This document shows, one piece after another, positions 21,969 to 30,614 of a stretch of DNA of 64,000 bases. Source of the DNA: Leptolinea sp. UBA4782 (lineage in GTDB: Bacteria > Chloroflexota > Anaerolineae > Anaerolineales > Anaerolineaceae); assembly GCA_002403095.1 (NCBI GenBank), contig DHHC01000021.1, positions 1-64,000 of the forward strand, given 5' to 3'. Below the pieces are notes generated by a model. It did not search any database. It was given only the letters and a program-made list of their open reading frames with translations, and was not told the DNA's origin. The first letter of the stretch is position 1. The number at the start of each line of letters is the position of its first letter. A program made the position numbers and the translations under genes.

Positions 21969-23369
21969 CTAATTTACCGTTGGGCTGGGCGTTGGTGTAT
22001 TTGTCGGTGTATCTGTCACTGTGGGTGTGGCAGTATCAGTTGGAGTAGGCGTTACAGTCGGGGTATCAGTAGCCGTACTGGTGGGTGTGACGGTTGGGGT
22101 GGGTGTGGCAGTGCTGGTGACAGTTGGTGTCCGGGTGGGAGGGATGTTATAGATCCTCGGCGCAAGCCATAACGCCTGGGCAGCGTTGGGGCTGCCGTTG
22201 TCCTTCACCGAAAGGATGAAACGGATGCTTTTTCCAACCAGCCCATCCAGGTTCACGGTAGCCTTATGGATGACTCCATCGCTGGTTTCCTTCCAGGTCC
22301 CCAGGTTGACCAGCGTGCCGTCATCTTTTTTATAATCCAGCTTGTAGGTAATATTGCAGGCATTGAACCCGTAGGCACACCCGACCCAGGCGCTGAACAT
22401 GTCACCCTTCTGTACCATGTACTTCGGGTAAACAGCTTCCACAAAGCCCTGGTTTGGGTGCATCCACAAAGTACGTTCATCATCCACCCGGCCGCCTTCA
22501 AATTTGGGCGCCTTCAGCACAAGCCCCCAGGCATACTGGTAGCTGCTGTTTGCACAGGGCAGGGTCACCTTATCAACTCCCTCGCCGCTCTTCCAGGTTG
22601 CGGTGCACATTGAGGCAACAAAATCCAGGGGATAAATAGCGGAGGGTACCGGGTCACTGGCTGGAGCATTTACCTTAATGGACGCCTTGAATGGATCTTT
22701 AGCGCCAGCGCCGGTGCCAAACATCTTCCCGCCGGCATTGCGCAGCATCCAATCACCGCTGAATGTACCCGGGCTGGCCGGAGCACGCAGGCTAATGGAC
22801 AGGTCGATGCTCTGCCCCGGGGTAATGTTGGAGGTGAAGTTGTATACGCTCTGTCCCTCCATCCGGCTGCCGTTCACAAAGACCAGCGCGTACCCGGTTG
22901 TCCAGGTGCACGTTCCGGTGTTCTTTATGCGCCAACTCTTGGAGAAGAAATCACCCGGGAGAAATGTACTTCCATCCGGGATGGTGGTGCTGACCAGGGC
23001 AGCGCTGTCACAGGCGGTGCCTGAGGTTGGGGAGGCGGTTTTCCCGGGGGTTAAAGAACTGAATGGGGTTACGGATTTGAACGGGGTCAGGCTTGGGAAT
23101 GGCGTCCGGGTGACCGCCTGGGTGCGCCCGGTTGTCGGGGTCATTGTCCCTATATTGATGCCTCCAGGTGTATCTGTTGCGATCAACCCCCAATCCGGGG
23201 TATTCTGCTGGCCTCCACCGGCATCACGGGTTAATTGTGCAGAAACCCCTTCGGCAACAGCAGTTTTCTCAGCTGAATCAACATCAACGGTCCCGGAAGG
23301 GAAAGCGCATCCTGATAGGAGAATGACCACAGCGATCCAGAGGATTGCCTGGTTGACTTTTTTAATCAT
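21969..23369 (-). CDS. Lipoprotein with NBR1-like Ig domain and C-terminal TPT tail
   Basis: A 466-residue surface lipoprotein. Signal peptide with lipobox 'LLSGC'; Thr/Pro-rich linker to about residue 120; an NBR1-type Ig-like domain ('FFSKSWRIKNTGTCTWTTGY' ... 'GTFSGDWMLRNAGGKMFGTG', about 130-240); a second all-beta region (about 250-410); and a C-terminal run of about 50 residues of TPT/TATPT repeats. The 'WR(I/L)KN.GTCTW' hallmark is shared with the next gene, its paralogue. Start 23369 has AGGTACC upstream and gives the proper signal peptide. Role unknown; Ig-like domains suggest binding of polymers or proteins outside the cell. Confidence 0.8.
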   Translation of the reverse strand: MIKKVNQAILWIAVVILLSGCAFPSGTVDVDSAEKTAVAEGVSAQLTRDAGGGQQNTPDWGLIATDTPGGINIGTMTPTTGRTQAVTRTPFPSLTPFKSVTPFSSLTPGKTASPTSGTACDSAALVSTTIPDGSTFLPGDFFSKSWRIKNTGTCTWTTGYALVFVNGSRMEGQSVYNFTSNITPGQSIDLSISLRAPASPGTFSGDWMLRNAGGKMFGTGAGAKDPFKASIKVNAPASDPVPSAIYPLDFVASMCTATWKSGEGVDKVTLPCANSSYQYAWGLVLKAPKFEGGRVDDERTLWMHPNQGFVEAVYPKYMVQKGDMFSAWVGCAYGFNACNITYKLDYKKDDGTLVNLGTWKETSDGVIHKATVNLDGLVGKSIRFILSVKDNGSPNAAQALWLAPRIYNIPPTRTPTVTSTATPTPTVTPTSTATDTPTVTPTPTDTATPTVTDTPTNTPTPSPTVN

Positions 23370-23460
23370 TTTGGTACCTGTTTTTCTTTCCACGCTATTA
23401 TTGCGGTTAAGCGTTGATCTCCTTCATTTCGGTAGAGGTTGGTTTTTACGGCCCGAGGAT

Positions 23461-24606
23461 TCACCTATCGATAACAGGCGCTGTCCAGAACGCACGGTCG
23501 TCACTGGACGACCCGTTGTTTTGGACGGTGAAGATGAATTCCACCGATTTCCCGGCCAGGGATGAAAGGTCAATATCAATGTTGGTGTAGCTGCCATCAG
23601 ACACTTCGCTCCAGCCGCCGAGCGCAGTAACTGCGCCGCCGTCTGCAACATAAGCAAGCTGGAAGAGGACATTGCAGCTGGGGCTTTTATCCAGGCACCC
23701 GATCAGGGCTTTCAGCCGGTCACCGGACTGGATGGAGATGGCAGGGAAGCGTCCGCTGATGTATCCGCCGCTCCCGTTGGATGGGATTGCCACAATGGTC
23801 GGCTCATCTTCCTGGTAACCGCCTTCCAGTTTGGGGGTTGTCTGCAGGGTAACTGAACCATTGGTAAAGTCATTCCCGCTGCCAGGGCACGGCAGTGCAC
23901 CGGTTGAGCTGCTCCAGCGGGCGACACACATATTGTGGGCAAAGTCGAGTGGTTTAGCGGGGTCAAGGGTGGCCAGGGCAGTGACCTGGATTTTGACCCA
24001 AAAATAAGCCTTAGCAGATGAACCCAGGCCAAATGAGGTACCAGAAGCGTTTTTAAGCAGCCAGTTGGAGGTGTAGCTGCCGGTTGCACTTGGAGCGGTC
24101 ATCCCTACAGAGACATCCACCGTTCCACCAGGGGCAACTGTGGTGTTGATCTTTACTGATGCGGGTGCGCCCATGGAGCTGCCCTCCACGAAGACGATAG
24201 TGTACTCCGGCGTCCAGGTGCAGGTGCCAATGTTCTTCAAGCGCCAGGTTTTGGTGAATGCCTGCCCGGGCAGCAGCAGCGAGTCGTCCGGAATACTGAC
24301 ATCTTCCACCAGGCTGGCCCAGTCACAGGGAGTTGGTACAGGTGTGGAGGTTGCTGGCGTCATCTGCGGAGCAACGGTGTTTGTGGGTACAGCGGTTGCC
24401 TGCCCGGTGGGTAATCCCTGCCCGGGTTGGGCAGTAAGGGTGGCAACCATGGTTTCAAACGCCCCTTGCGTCTGGCGCACCTGGACTGTTTGGGCAACCG
24501 AGGTCTGTACCGAGTCAGAATTAACTGAGCCTGGTTTGGCGGGCATGTAGCAGGCTGAAAGTGCAAGCACGGTGATAAGCATAAACAGGGTAAATATCTT
24601 TTTCAT
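23461..24606 (-). CDS. Lipoprotein with NBR1-like Ig domain (paralogue)
   Basis: A 381-residue lipoprotein with signal peptide and lipobox 'LALSAC', a Thr/Pro linker (about 50-95), an NBR1-like Ig domain ('QAFTKTWRLKNIGTCTWTPEY' ... 'GSYTSNWLLKNASGTSFGLG', about 105-215) and a C-terminal beta domain with 'SNGSGGYISGRFPAISIQSGDRLKALIGC', the same block found in the gene at 21969-23369 ('MVQKGDMFSAWVGC'). It lacks the C-terminal TPT tail of its neighbour. The two are tandem duplicates 91 nt apart on the same strand. Confidence 0.8.
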   Translation of the reverse strand: MKKIFTLFMLITVLALSACYMPAKPGSVNSDSVQTSVAQTVQVRQTQGAFETMVATLTAQPGQGLPTGQATAVPTNTVAPQMTPATSTPVPTPCDWASLVEDVSIPDDSLLLPGQAFTKTWRLKNIGTCTWTPEYTIVFVEGSSMGAPASVKINTTVAPGGTVDVSVGMTAPSATGSYTSNWLLKNASGTSFGLGSSAKAYFWVKIQVTALATLDPAKPLDFAHNMCVARWSSSTGALPCPGSGNDFTNGSVTLQTTPKLEGGYQEDEPTIVAIPSNGSGGYISGRFPAISIQSGDRLKALIGCLDKSPSCNVLFQLAYVADGGAVTALGGWSEVSDGSYTNIDIDLSSLAGKSVEFIFTVQNNGSSSDDRAFWTAPVIDR

Positions 24607-24667
24607 GGTTTTCTCTCTACCCTCCTGACGAACAAATCCTTCATTTTGTTCCATACATTTAAATAAT

Positions 24668-24699
24668 AACAGAGACTGGGATATTTTTCAGTCTCTGTT
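24668..24699 (-). terminator. Intrinsic terminator of the DUF2202 gene
   Basis: An 11-bp stem (AACAGAGACTG/CAGTCTCTGTT) with a 10-nt loop, followed on the minus strand by a T-rich stretch. Confidence 0.65.
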
Positions 24700-24765
24700 T
24701 TGGTCTCTGTTTACCGGTAAAGGGATTTTACAGGTTGTTTTCGGTTCAATACAAGTAAGTTTTCC

Positions 24766-25386
24766 TTAGTTGCAGGATTCAAACGCGGGCAGGTGATTGT
24801 TGAGCGACACCCACTGCAACCGTTCGTATACCCGCTGCAGGTCGGTATTGGTGGTGACCGCCATCAATTCGTCATACAGGGCACCATCGGCAACTTCCGT
24901 TTCAACACCTGCCTGGCAGGCTTCAACCAGTGAGCTAAAGCTGACCGGGGTGGTTAATCCCGGATTATCCGGCACCTCAACACCGTATTTCTCTGCCTGG
25001 CGGATGAGCACATTAACATGCATCTGCTCAGAGCGGACGATCCTGACAAACGGATTCACCTCGATGAACTGGTCAACGATGGCACTGTAGAGGTTGTAGG
25101 CGCCGTACTCTTCCAGGATGGCATCCTGGAGGGCGGTTTTCTCCTCATCCGATAAAGGCGTAAGGCTTACGCCGGAGGAATACCCCTGCCGCATCCCCCC
25201 TCCTGCCGGTGTGCCGTCACAGGTTTCGCCGCAACCGCCATAACCTCCCCCGCCGCCCGGTCCGCCTTTATTCTCTGCTGCTGCTGCAACAGTGCCTGCA
25301 GGTAGAAATGCCGCCAGGCTAATGGCGAGGATGAACGCAGCCGTTAATACAGTCATCACAACACGTGTTTTATTTTTAGATTTCAT
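24766..25386 (-). CDS. Exported DUF2202 (ferritin-like) protein
   Basis: A 206-residue secreted protein. A signal peptide (about 1-32, cleavage after 'GTVAAAA') is followed by a Gly-rich stretch with two Cys and then the DUF2202 four-helix domain: 'LSDEEKTALQDAILEEYGAYNLYSAIVDQF', 'RSEQMHVNVLIRQAEKYG', 'LYDELMAVTTNTDLQRVYERLQWVSLNNHLPAF'. The Glu and His residues in these helices are placed as in ferritin-like di-iron proteins, although DUF2202 members have no proven activity. The start at 25386 removes a 12-residue extension and leaves a normal signal peptide. Confidence 0.8.
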   Translation of the reverse strand: MKSKNKTRVVMTVLTAAFILAISLAAFLPAGTVAAAAENKGGPGGGGGYGGCGETCDGTPAGGGMRQGYSSGVSLTPLSDEEKTALQDAILEEYGAYNLYSAIVDQFIEVNPFVRIVRSEQMHVNVLIRQAEKYGVEVPDNPGLTTPVSFSSLVEACQAGVETEVADGALYDELMAVTTNTDLQRVYERLQWVSLNNHLPAFESCN

Positions 25387-25485
25387 GGTTTTTCTCCTTG
25401 TTGTATTTGTTCCAATGAACAAGGCAAGGATACCGCGCCCAGGTGAAGGGACAACAAAGAGTTTGTAAAAATTCAGTAAAGAAAG

Positions 25486-27372
25486 TCAGCCAGCAGCAGG
25501 GCGCCTTATGACTTCGATCCTGTGCAGCCCGCCCCGTTCGGCAGGGATGTACTGCCAAACCTGGGGCATTTCACACGGGAGGAGTTCCCCATCCGAAACC
25601 TTAAAGGAGAAACCATGCGGATATTGCAGGTCCGAGAGAAAGATTTCGGTTGGCTGCGTAACAGCCGGGTCGTCCTGAAATTCGAACAGAAATTTCCCGC
25701 TGCGGAAATCGAAGGCCAGCTTCTGCAGCCTGCCTGCAATCCGCATGGGATACGGCCGGACAAATGCCTTTGTTGCCCTCCCGCCGGAATCGGGATCCTG
25801 CGGATCGTGTTGCTGGTCGCGCGAGAAGATGGAGAAGTCCTCATCATTCCATTTATCCCCGCGCTGGTTGGTGTTATCGGCGCAGTAATTCCAGAGCGCG
25901 GTGCTGAGCAAGTTTGCCTCCATCACCTGGTAAGAGGTATCCAGAGTGCGGACCTGGGCGCTGAAATCACCCGTCTGGTATGCCTTTTTCCTGTGCATAT
26001 CGTAGGGGATGCCAAACTCTCCCACCAGGCTGGGAATTCCACCCAATTTATGTTCAGAGAATTCCCTGATCCTGCCAACTTGCCGTGTAAAAGTTTTCAG
26101 AATGTTCTTCTTCCCCAGGATCGGTTTTTCGGTATCAACATCCATGGTAAAGAATGGTATGTGCCGTTTCGAGACCAAGGTGATATCATCGTACCAGTGG
26201 GTGGCATTCACCAGCCCCTCGGGTTGGTTGGATTCCCAGTGCGGCATCTCCCCATGCGGGTCGCCCTCGATGAACATGAACGCCTCCGGGTGAACCGCCC
26301 GGATGGTATAGGTGAACTTGTCGATGAACGGTCGCAGGTACTGCTGGGCATAATTGACCGGCTGCCCATTCTGTAGAGCAAAGTAATCCGGCTGCAGCAG
26401 AACCGGCTTGCCAGCCTGGTTGTAATCCCATACACCATGCTGACGCCAAATGCAGCCGCGCCCATCCGACCAGGCGCTCTCTCTTTCCTGGTTGAGCAGC
26501 GGCTTCCCGGTTCTTACAAAACCCGTCAGACCAATCTTCCAGGTATCCACCTGGAGCGGGTTGCCGTCTCCCAGCACCATACCCTCATAAGGCGTGGGGC
26601 AGTATCCCCAGCGTACCCTGAGAGGAAATTTATCCAGGTCCTGGATGCCGATATATCCGGCAGATGGCTCGTTCAGGGTGTCATACCCGATCACATGAGG
26701 CATGTCTTTCAACCGCATAGCAACCTGGCTGACCGCCTGGATGTAATGGTTCTGCAGGTAATCCTGGATGGGCTGCCCATCTACCTGCAATTGCGGTGCA
26801 AAGTCGTTGCCCCCGAAGAACAGGGTGAACATGGTGCTACAGGCAAGCTTGGCGGCATTCGTCGCCCAGATCATGCGCGGCAGCGGGTCGCCCACCTGGC
26901 TGTGAACTACAGCTGCTCCATTTTTGGTGAAGCGGGTCATCTCCAACCCGGCCGCTTCCAGCGTCCATCCGGGAGCGCCGTCTCCGCCGGTGAAACGGCT
27001 CCACACGTCCTGGTGGGGGTTGATGAACACGGAAAAACCATATTCTCCCGCCCTGCGGACAACTTCCTCAATATAATCCAGGTACTCCGTGTCGTACTCG
27101 CCTGGCCCGGCATACTCAATGGCTTCCCAGGTGACCAGGAACCGCAGCAGCGTGAATCCCCAGCGGCGCAGGCGGGAAAAATGCTCATCTGCCTCTTCCA
27201 GCGGGAAAGGCCTGCCGACAAAGGAGACATTGCGGTGGTCAAAGAAGCCTTCACGGCGGTAGGTTGAACCGTCGGGTCGGTATGGCACTTTGGAACTGCC
27301 CCCCAGGTTCACCCCCCGCAGCAAGAGCTGCCTGCCATGTTCATCGATGAAAGTGTCGCCTTGAATGTGCAT
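25486..27372 (-). CDS. Glycoside hydrolase family 5, endoglycoceramidase/glucosylceramidase-like
   Basis: A 628-residue GH5 enzyme. Seen: 'LLLRGVNLGGSSKVP' near the N-terminus, 'FVINPHQDVWSRFTGG'-type block (positions about 120-137), the acid/base Glu in 'GYDTLNEPSAGYIG' (about 235-248), 'AFMFIEGDPHGEMPHW', the nucleophile Glu in 'SLVGEFGIPYD' (about 460-470), and a C-terminal beta-sandwich of about 100 residues. This layout matches the EGCase/EGCrP branch that acts on glucosylated lipids and similar beta-glucosides. There is no signal peptide, so it should act in the cytoplasm. TATAAT at 27410-27405 and AGGGAGAAGG precede the ATG. Confidence 0.83.
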   Translation of the reverse strand: MHIQGDTFIDEHGRQLLLRGVNLGGSSKVPYRPDGSTYRREGFFDHRNVSFVGRPFPLEEADEHFSRLRRWGFTLLRFLVTWEAIEYAGPGEYDTEYLDYIEEVVRRAGEYGFSVFINPHQDVWSRFTGGDGAPGWTLEAAGLEMTRFTKNGAAVVHSQVGDPLPRMIWATNAAKLACSTMFTLFFGGNDFAPQLQVDGQPIQDYLQNHYIQAVSQVAMRLKDMPHVIGYDTLNEPSAGYIGIQDLDKFPLRVRWGYCPTPYEGMVLGDGNPLQVDTWKIGLTGFVRTGKPLLNQERESAWSDGRGCIWRQHGVWDYNQAGKPVLLQPDYFALQNGQPVNYAQQYLRPFIDKFTYTIRAVHPEAFMFIEGDPHGEMPHWESNQPEGLVNATHWYDDITLVSKRHIPFFTMDVDTEKPILGKKNILKTFTRQVGRIREFSEHKLGGIPSLVGEFGIPYDMHRKKAYQTGDFSAQVRTLDTSYQVMEANLLSTALWNYCADNTNQRGDKWNDEDFSIFSRDQQHDPQDPDSGGRATKAFVRPYPMRIAGRLQKLAFDFRSGKFLFEFQDDPAVTQPTEIFLSDLQYPHGFSFKVSDGELLPCEMPQVWQYIPAERGGLHRIEVIRRPAAG

Positions 27373-27404
27373 TGCCTTCTCCCTGTCGAGCAATCGTCCC
27401 TACT

Positions 27405-27410
27405 ATTATA
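27405..27410 (-). promoter_or_regulatory. -10 element of the GH5 gene
   Basis: TATAAT on the minus strand 32 nt upstream of the ATG, followed by AGGGAGAAGG as ribosome binding site. Confidence 0.45.
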
Positions 27411-27440
27411 TACAAGGCCGCCTGTGCCTGCCCCCTACGC

Positions 27441-27702
27441 ATTGCAAGAGGTCTCGCCTCGAAAAGTCCAATGCGAGATCCTTCGGTCGCAAGCTTCCTC
27501 AGGATGACAAAAAGGTACATCCTTCATTCACATTTTTCTGTCACTCTGGGCAGAGCGATGAATCCCGGCTTGCTGTTTTTGTCACCCTGAACGCAGTGAA
27601 GGGTCTCGCCTTTACCCGTTTGTCATTTTGAGCGAAGCGAAAAATCTAGCCTTGAAAGAATCAGAGCAAGATCCTTTGGTCATTCTTCCCTCAGGATGGC
27701 AA
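27441..27702. repeat. Cluster of degenerate palindromic repeats, copies B-E
   Basis: A non-coding stretch holding one near-complete element at 27621-27702 (left end 'TGTCATTTTGAGCGAAGCGA', right end 'CCCTCAGGATGGCA') and partial copies at about 27450-27512 (right half, ending 'CTCAGGATGACA'), 27540-27569 and 27581-27610 (left halves). They share the arms of copy A at 18130-18240. The full element is about 82 nt with imperfect inverted ends. No gene is visible between 27373 and 27756. Confidence 0.65.
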
Positions 27703-27712
27703 ATACATATAA

Positions 27713-27743
27713 AAGAGAGAGCGGATCATCTCCGCTCTCTCTT
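27713..27743. terminator. Bidirectional intrinsic terminator downstream of AOR
   Basis: A perfect 13-bp stem (AAGAGAGAGCGGA/TCCGCTCTCTCTT) with a 5-nt loop, just after the AOR stop codon. Confidence 0.8.
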
Positions 27744-27756
27744 GGTTTCGGTTCGC

Positions 27757-29664
27757 TTACATTACTTCCACAACCCAGTCCAGCTTCAGTTCAGCCAGTT
27801 TTTCGGGGGTAGGGTTGCCGGTCTGGATATCCCAGCCCATCAGGCGGTAGTATTCATCCTTCATCCCTTCGAACTCTTCGCGGGTGTAATGGATACCCTT
27901 GGAAGGCCCGGTGCCCTGCAGCGGGCGAAAGAATTTGGGTGCCAGGTCATCATCCTTGCGGGTGAAGCCCTCGCGCATATTGAACGCCCGCAGCAAATTG
28001 ATACGCCGCTCGCCGTACTCAAAGACATCTTCCATGCTCAGGTCCCACCCGGTAACCGCACGCAGCATCTCAACCAGTTCAGCCGGGAAGTAGAGCACCC
28101 AGCCGACACCCCAAACGAAGGAGCATAGTCCCATCATATCCACACAGGAGAGCACTTTCTGGGTCACTGCCACGAGTTTGGAACGCTCTTTATCAATAAC
28201 ACCCGGTTTGATGAAGTTGGTCATGCCGATCTGGCTCATGCGCAGGCGGGCATCTTCACCGGCTGTCTCTTCAATGCTGCCGTCATGCTCAGTCTGGGTG
28301 TGGTCAGCGCCGAAGGGGTTGACAGCATAGATCAAACCCATCGACCGTTTCACCTGCGGCATGTGTGCCGGGGCTTCCTGCCCTTTGGCGGTTGCCAGGT
28401 TATCCTCAGTGCCCCTACCGATGATCTTAGATGCCTTGGCCGACCCTTCAGCCAGGATGTTTCCGAAACCTTCGCGTTTAGCGATCAGTTCGACCATCTT
28501 TAGCATGGCATCGGCATTGCCGAAATGCAGGTCAATCCCGCCGGTATCTTCCAGGGTGAGCTGTCCTTTTTCAAAAGACTCCATCGCCCAGGCAATGGTG
28601 GCGCCGCAGGTGATGGTGTCCAGCCCGTTCTGGTTGCACATCTGGTTGGCCAGGGCGATTGCGCTCAGGTCGGATATGGCACAATAGGAGCCAAAGGTGC
28701 CGATGGTCTCATACTCGGGGCCGCCAAAGCGCCCTTCCACCTTGATGCCCTTGTACTCGGTTTCGACAACCCTCTTGCAGCGGATGGTGCAGGAGAAGCA
28801 GGTATCGCGCTTGACCAGGATGGTATTGGTCATCACATCTCCGCCGATGGTCTCGTGGCCTTCAAACTGGCCCTCGTTGTAATTGCGGGTGGGAAGCCCG
28901 CCGGTAAAGTTCTGCCAGCCCACACCGCCGGCGGTTCCATCGACATGCAGGCCGTGGCTCGAGGGGGTATCTGGGATGCGCTTGGTGCCGCGCAGGAAGA
29001 GTTCGGTCAACGCCTTGGGGTCTGCAGCTTTCTTCCTCAATGCGCCCTGGACAACAATAGCCTTGAGGTTCTTGGAACCCATGACAGCACCCATGCCGGT
29101 ACGCCCGTTGGCGCGGTTCATCATACTGATGATGGCAGCAAACCTGACCTTGTTCTCGCCGGCAGGTCCAATTTGCAGGATCTGCACATTGGTGTCTTTA
29201 AGCTCCTGTTTGATCAGCTCTTCAGATTCATGGGTTTGCTTGCCCCAGAGGTGGGCAGCATCACGGATCTCAACCTCGCCTTCGTTGATCCACAGGTATA
29301 CCGGGCTGGCGGCTTTCCCCCGCACCACGATCCCGTCAAAACCGGCATGTTTCAGCCTGGCAGGGAAGAACCCGCCACTCTGGCTGTCGCCGATTGCGCC
29401 GGTGAGGGGCGACTTCGCGTTCACACTGATCCTGGATTGCCCGGAGATGAGCAGCCCGGTGGGCATACCAGTAAAGAAAGTCATTACATTGGCAGGATCG
29501 AAGGCGTCAATACCCTTGGGGGTCTCTTTGAGGATGTAAGTTAACCCCATCGCGCTTCCGCCGCCATAGGTGCGATAAAAGGATTCCGGGGGTTCTTCTA
29601 CCCACGTAGTCCGTTTGGTGAGGTCAACGTGCAAAATCTTTCCATTGATGCATTCAAGTGCCAT
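27757..29664 (-). CDS. Aldehyde:ferredoxin oxidoreductase family protein
   Basis: A 635-residue tungsten/molybdopterin enzyme of the AOR family. Seen: N-terminal domain 'GKILHVDLTKRTTWVEEPPE', 'YGGGSAMGLTYIL', the 'SGQSRISVNAKSPLTGAIGDSQSGG' pterin-contact region, the 4Fe-4S cysteines CX2CX3C in 'DTCFSCTIRCKR' (about 288-298) with the late Cys in 'VLSCVDMMGLCSF', and 'GRTGMGAVMGSKNLKAIVV'. AORs oxidise aldehydes to acids with ferredoxin, or run in reverse in acetogens. The MoaD-like gene sits 72 nt upstream on the same strand, a common pairing for supply of the pterin cofactor. Start 29664 is chosen from the family N-terminus. Confidence 0.9.
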   Translation of the reverse strand: MALECINGKILHVDLTKRTTWVEEPPESFYRTYGGGSAMGLTYILKETPKGIDAFDPANVMTFFTGMPTGLLISGQSRISVNAKSPLTGAIGDSQSGGFFPARLKHAGFDGIVVRGKAASPVYLWINEGEVEIRDAAHLWGKQTHESEELIKQELKDTNVQILQIGPAGENKVRFAAIISMMNRANGRTGMGAVMGSKNLKAIVVQGALRKKAADPKALTELFLRGTKRIPDTPSSHGLHVDGTAGGVGWQNFTGGLPTRNYNEGQFEGHETIGGDVMTNTILVKRDTCFSCTIRCKRVVETEYKGIKVEGRFGGPEYETIGTFGSYCAISDLSAIALANQMCNQNGLDTITCGATIAWAMESFEKGQLTLEDTGGIDLHFGNADAMLKMVELIAKREGFGNILAEGSAKASKIIGRGTEDNLATAKGQEAPAHMPQVKRSMGLIYAVNPFGADHTQTEHDGSIEETAGEDARLRMSQIGMTNFIKPGVIDKERSKLVAVTQKVLSCVDMMGLCSFVWGVGWVLYFPAELVEMLRAVTGWDLSMEDVFEYGERRINLLRAFNMREGFTRKDDDLAPKFFRPLQGTGPSKGIHYTREEFEGMKDEYYRLMGWDIQTGNPTPEKLAELKLDWVVEVM

Positions 29665-29736
29665 AGCGCTTTCTCCAATCTTAATCTGTTGTGTTAAAAG
29701 TGTCCTTTGCCAGGCCCCGGAGGGCAAACCTGCACC

Positions 29737-29970
29737 CTACCCGCCGCCGACCGGGCGGAAAACCTGGACGGTATCATCGGGCTTCAAATTCATCTGGCGC
29801 CCGGTAACGATCTCATCATTAATGGAAACCGCTACTTCCCCCTGGATGCCAAGCTGGTCGAGCAAGTCTTGCAGTATTGCCTGATCATGGATCTCAAGCG
29901 CGCCCTTCCCGTTCTTTTCAGGCGGCAGCAATAAGCGTAATGAGGAATAGAGGACAACATTAACTATCAT
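29737..29970 (-). CDS. MoaD/ThiS-family sulfur carrier
   Basis: A 77-residue beta-grasp protein. Seen: 'VNVVLYSSLRLLLPPE', 'LQDLLDQLGI', 'VAVSINDEIV' and the C-terminal 'PVGGG'. The Gly-Gly end is thiocarboxylated in MoaD and donates sulfur to the molybdopterin dithiolene; the extra final Gly is unusual and may need trimming. AAGGGA precedes the ATG. Placed directly upstream of an AOR gene, it most likely serves the tungstopterin cofactor of that enzyme (inference). Confidence 0.83.
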   Translation of the reverse strand: MIVNVVLYSSLRLLLPPEKNGKGALEIHDQAILQDLLDQLGIQGEVAVSINDEIVTGRQMNLKPDDTVQVFRPVGGG

Positions 29971-30127
29971 AATTTCCCTTGTACCAAGCAGGCTAAACCA
30001 TTTTACGGGAAAACGCCGCTTAATAACAGGGCATTCGGGTATTTCATCATGGAATGCTTAATTTGACTGCAGGCTCCCAAAAATATATCCTGCCGGCATA
30101 ATCCAAACAATTCACAGCCGCCAGCAC

Positions 30128-30526
30128 TTAAGACTGGCTGGATGAGGTTTTTTCCAGTTTTTCCCGCAGGGAGAGTGGGAAAACGATATTCCAGTCATAG
30201 CGCGGACTACGGGATGGTTGTTTCATCGACGCGATATCGATATCCCCGGCTTCATAATCTGCCATAAACCGGATCAATGCCAGCGAGACAAACTGGCTGG
30301 CAGGGATATGCTCCTGCTCACTCAAATTCTTCAGGTACTTGCGCAATTCTGGCAGGATGTCATATGTTGCCCGGTTCTCTTTGCGGGCCTGGATTTTCAT
30401 CCGTTCCCTTTGCTGCCGTTTTTGCTTTTTCTCTTCGCTGGGCGGCTCATTTGCACCCTGAATGGACGCATTTACCAGCCCAAAAATGGAATTATCCGCA
30501 TTAGCATCTGAAGTGTTCATGCGCAT
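30128..30526 (-). CDS. Predicted ribbon-helix-helix-like protein
   Basis: A 132-residue protein. A charged N-terminal half rich in Lys, Arg, Glu and Gln (about 28-52) is followed by 'RATYDILPELRKYLKNLSEQEHIPASQFVSLAL' (broken here for length: strand then two helices, about residues 53-95), which looks like an RHH/CopG-type DNA-binding unit, and a polar tail. There are two adjacent start codons (30526 and 30520) and no clear Shine-Dalgarno. No toxin-like partner is next to it; the flanking spacers at 29971-30127 and 30527-30614 hold nothing I can name. It may be a transcription factor or partition-type protein, low certainty. Confidence 0.5.
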   Translation of the reverse strand: MRMNTSDANADNSIFGLVNASIQGANEPPSEEKKQKRQQRERMKIQARKENRATYDILPELRKYLKNLSEQEHIPASQFVSLALIRFMADYEAGDIDIASMKQPSRSPRYDWNIVFPLSLREKLEKTSSSQS

Positions 30527-30614
30527 AAGGATAACACAAATTTCAAGGGACGCCCCTTCTTATACAGGGAAGTAAATGCGTTGCTGGACACTACTGGAAC
30601 CCGGGTTATTCGGG

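Noticed and set aside
28525..29544. 339-codon plus-strand frame opposite the AOR gene
   Set aside because: Antisense shadow of a well-conserved gene, no ribosome binding site, no domain.
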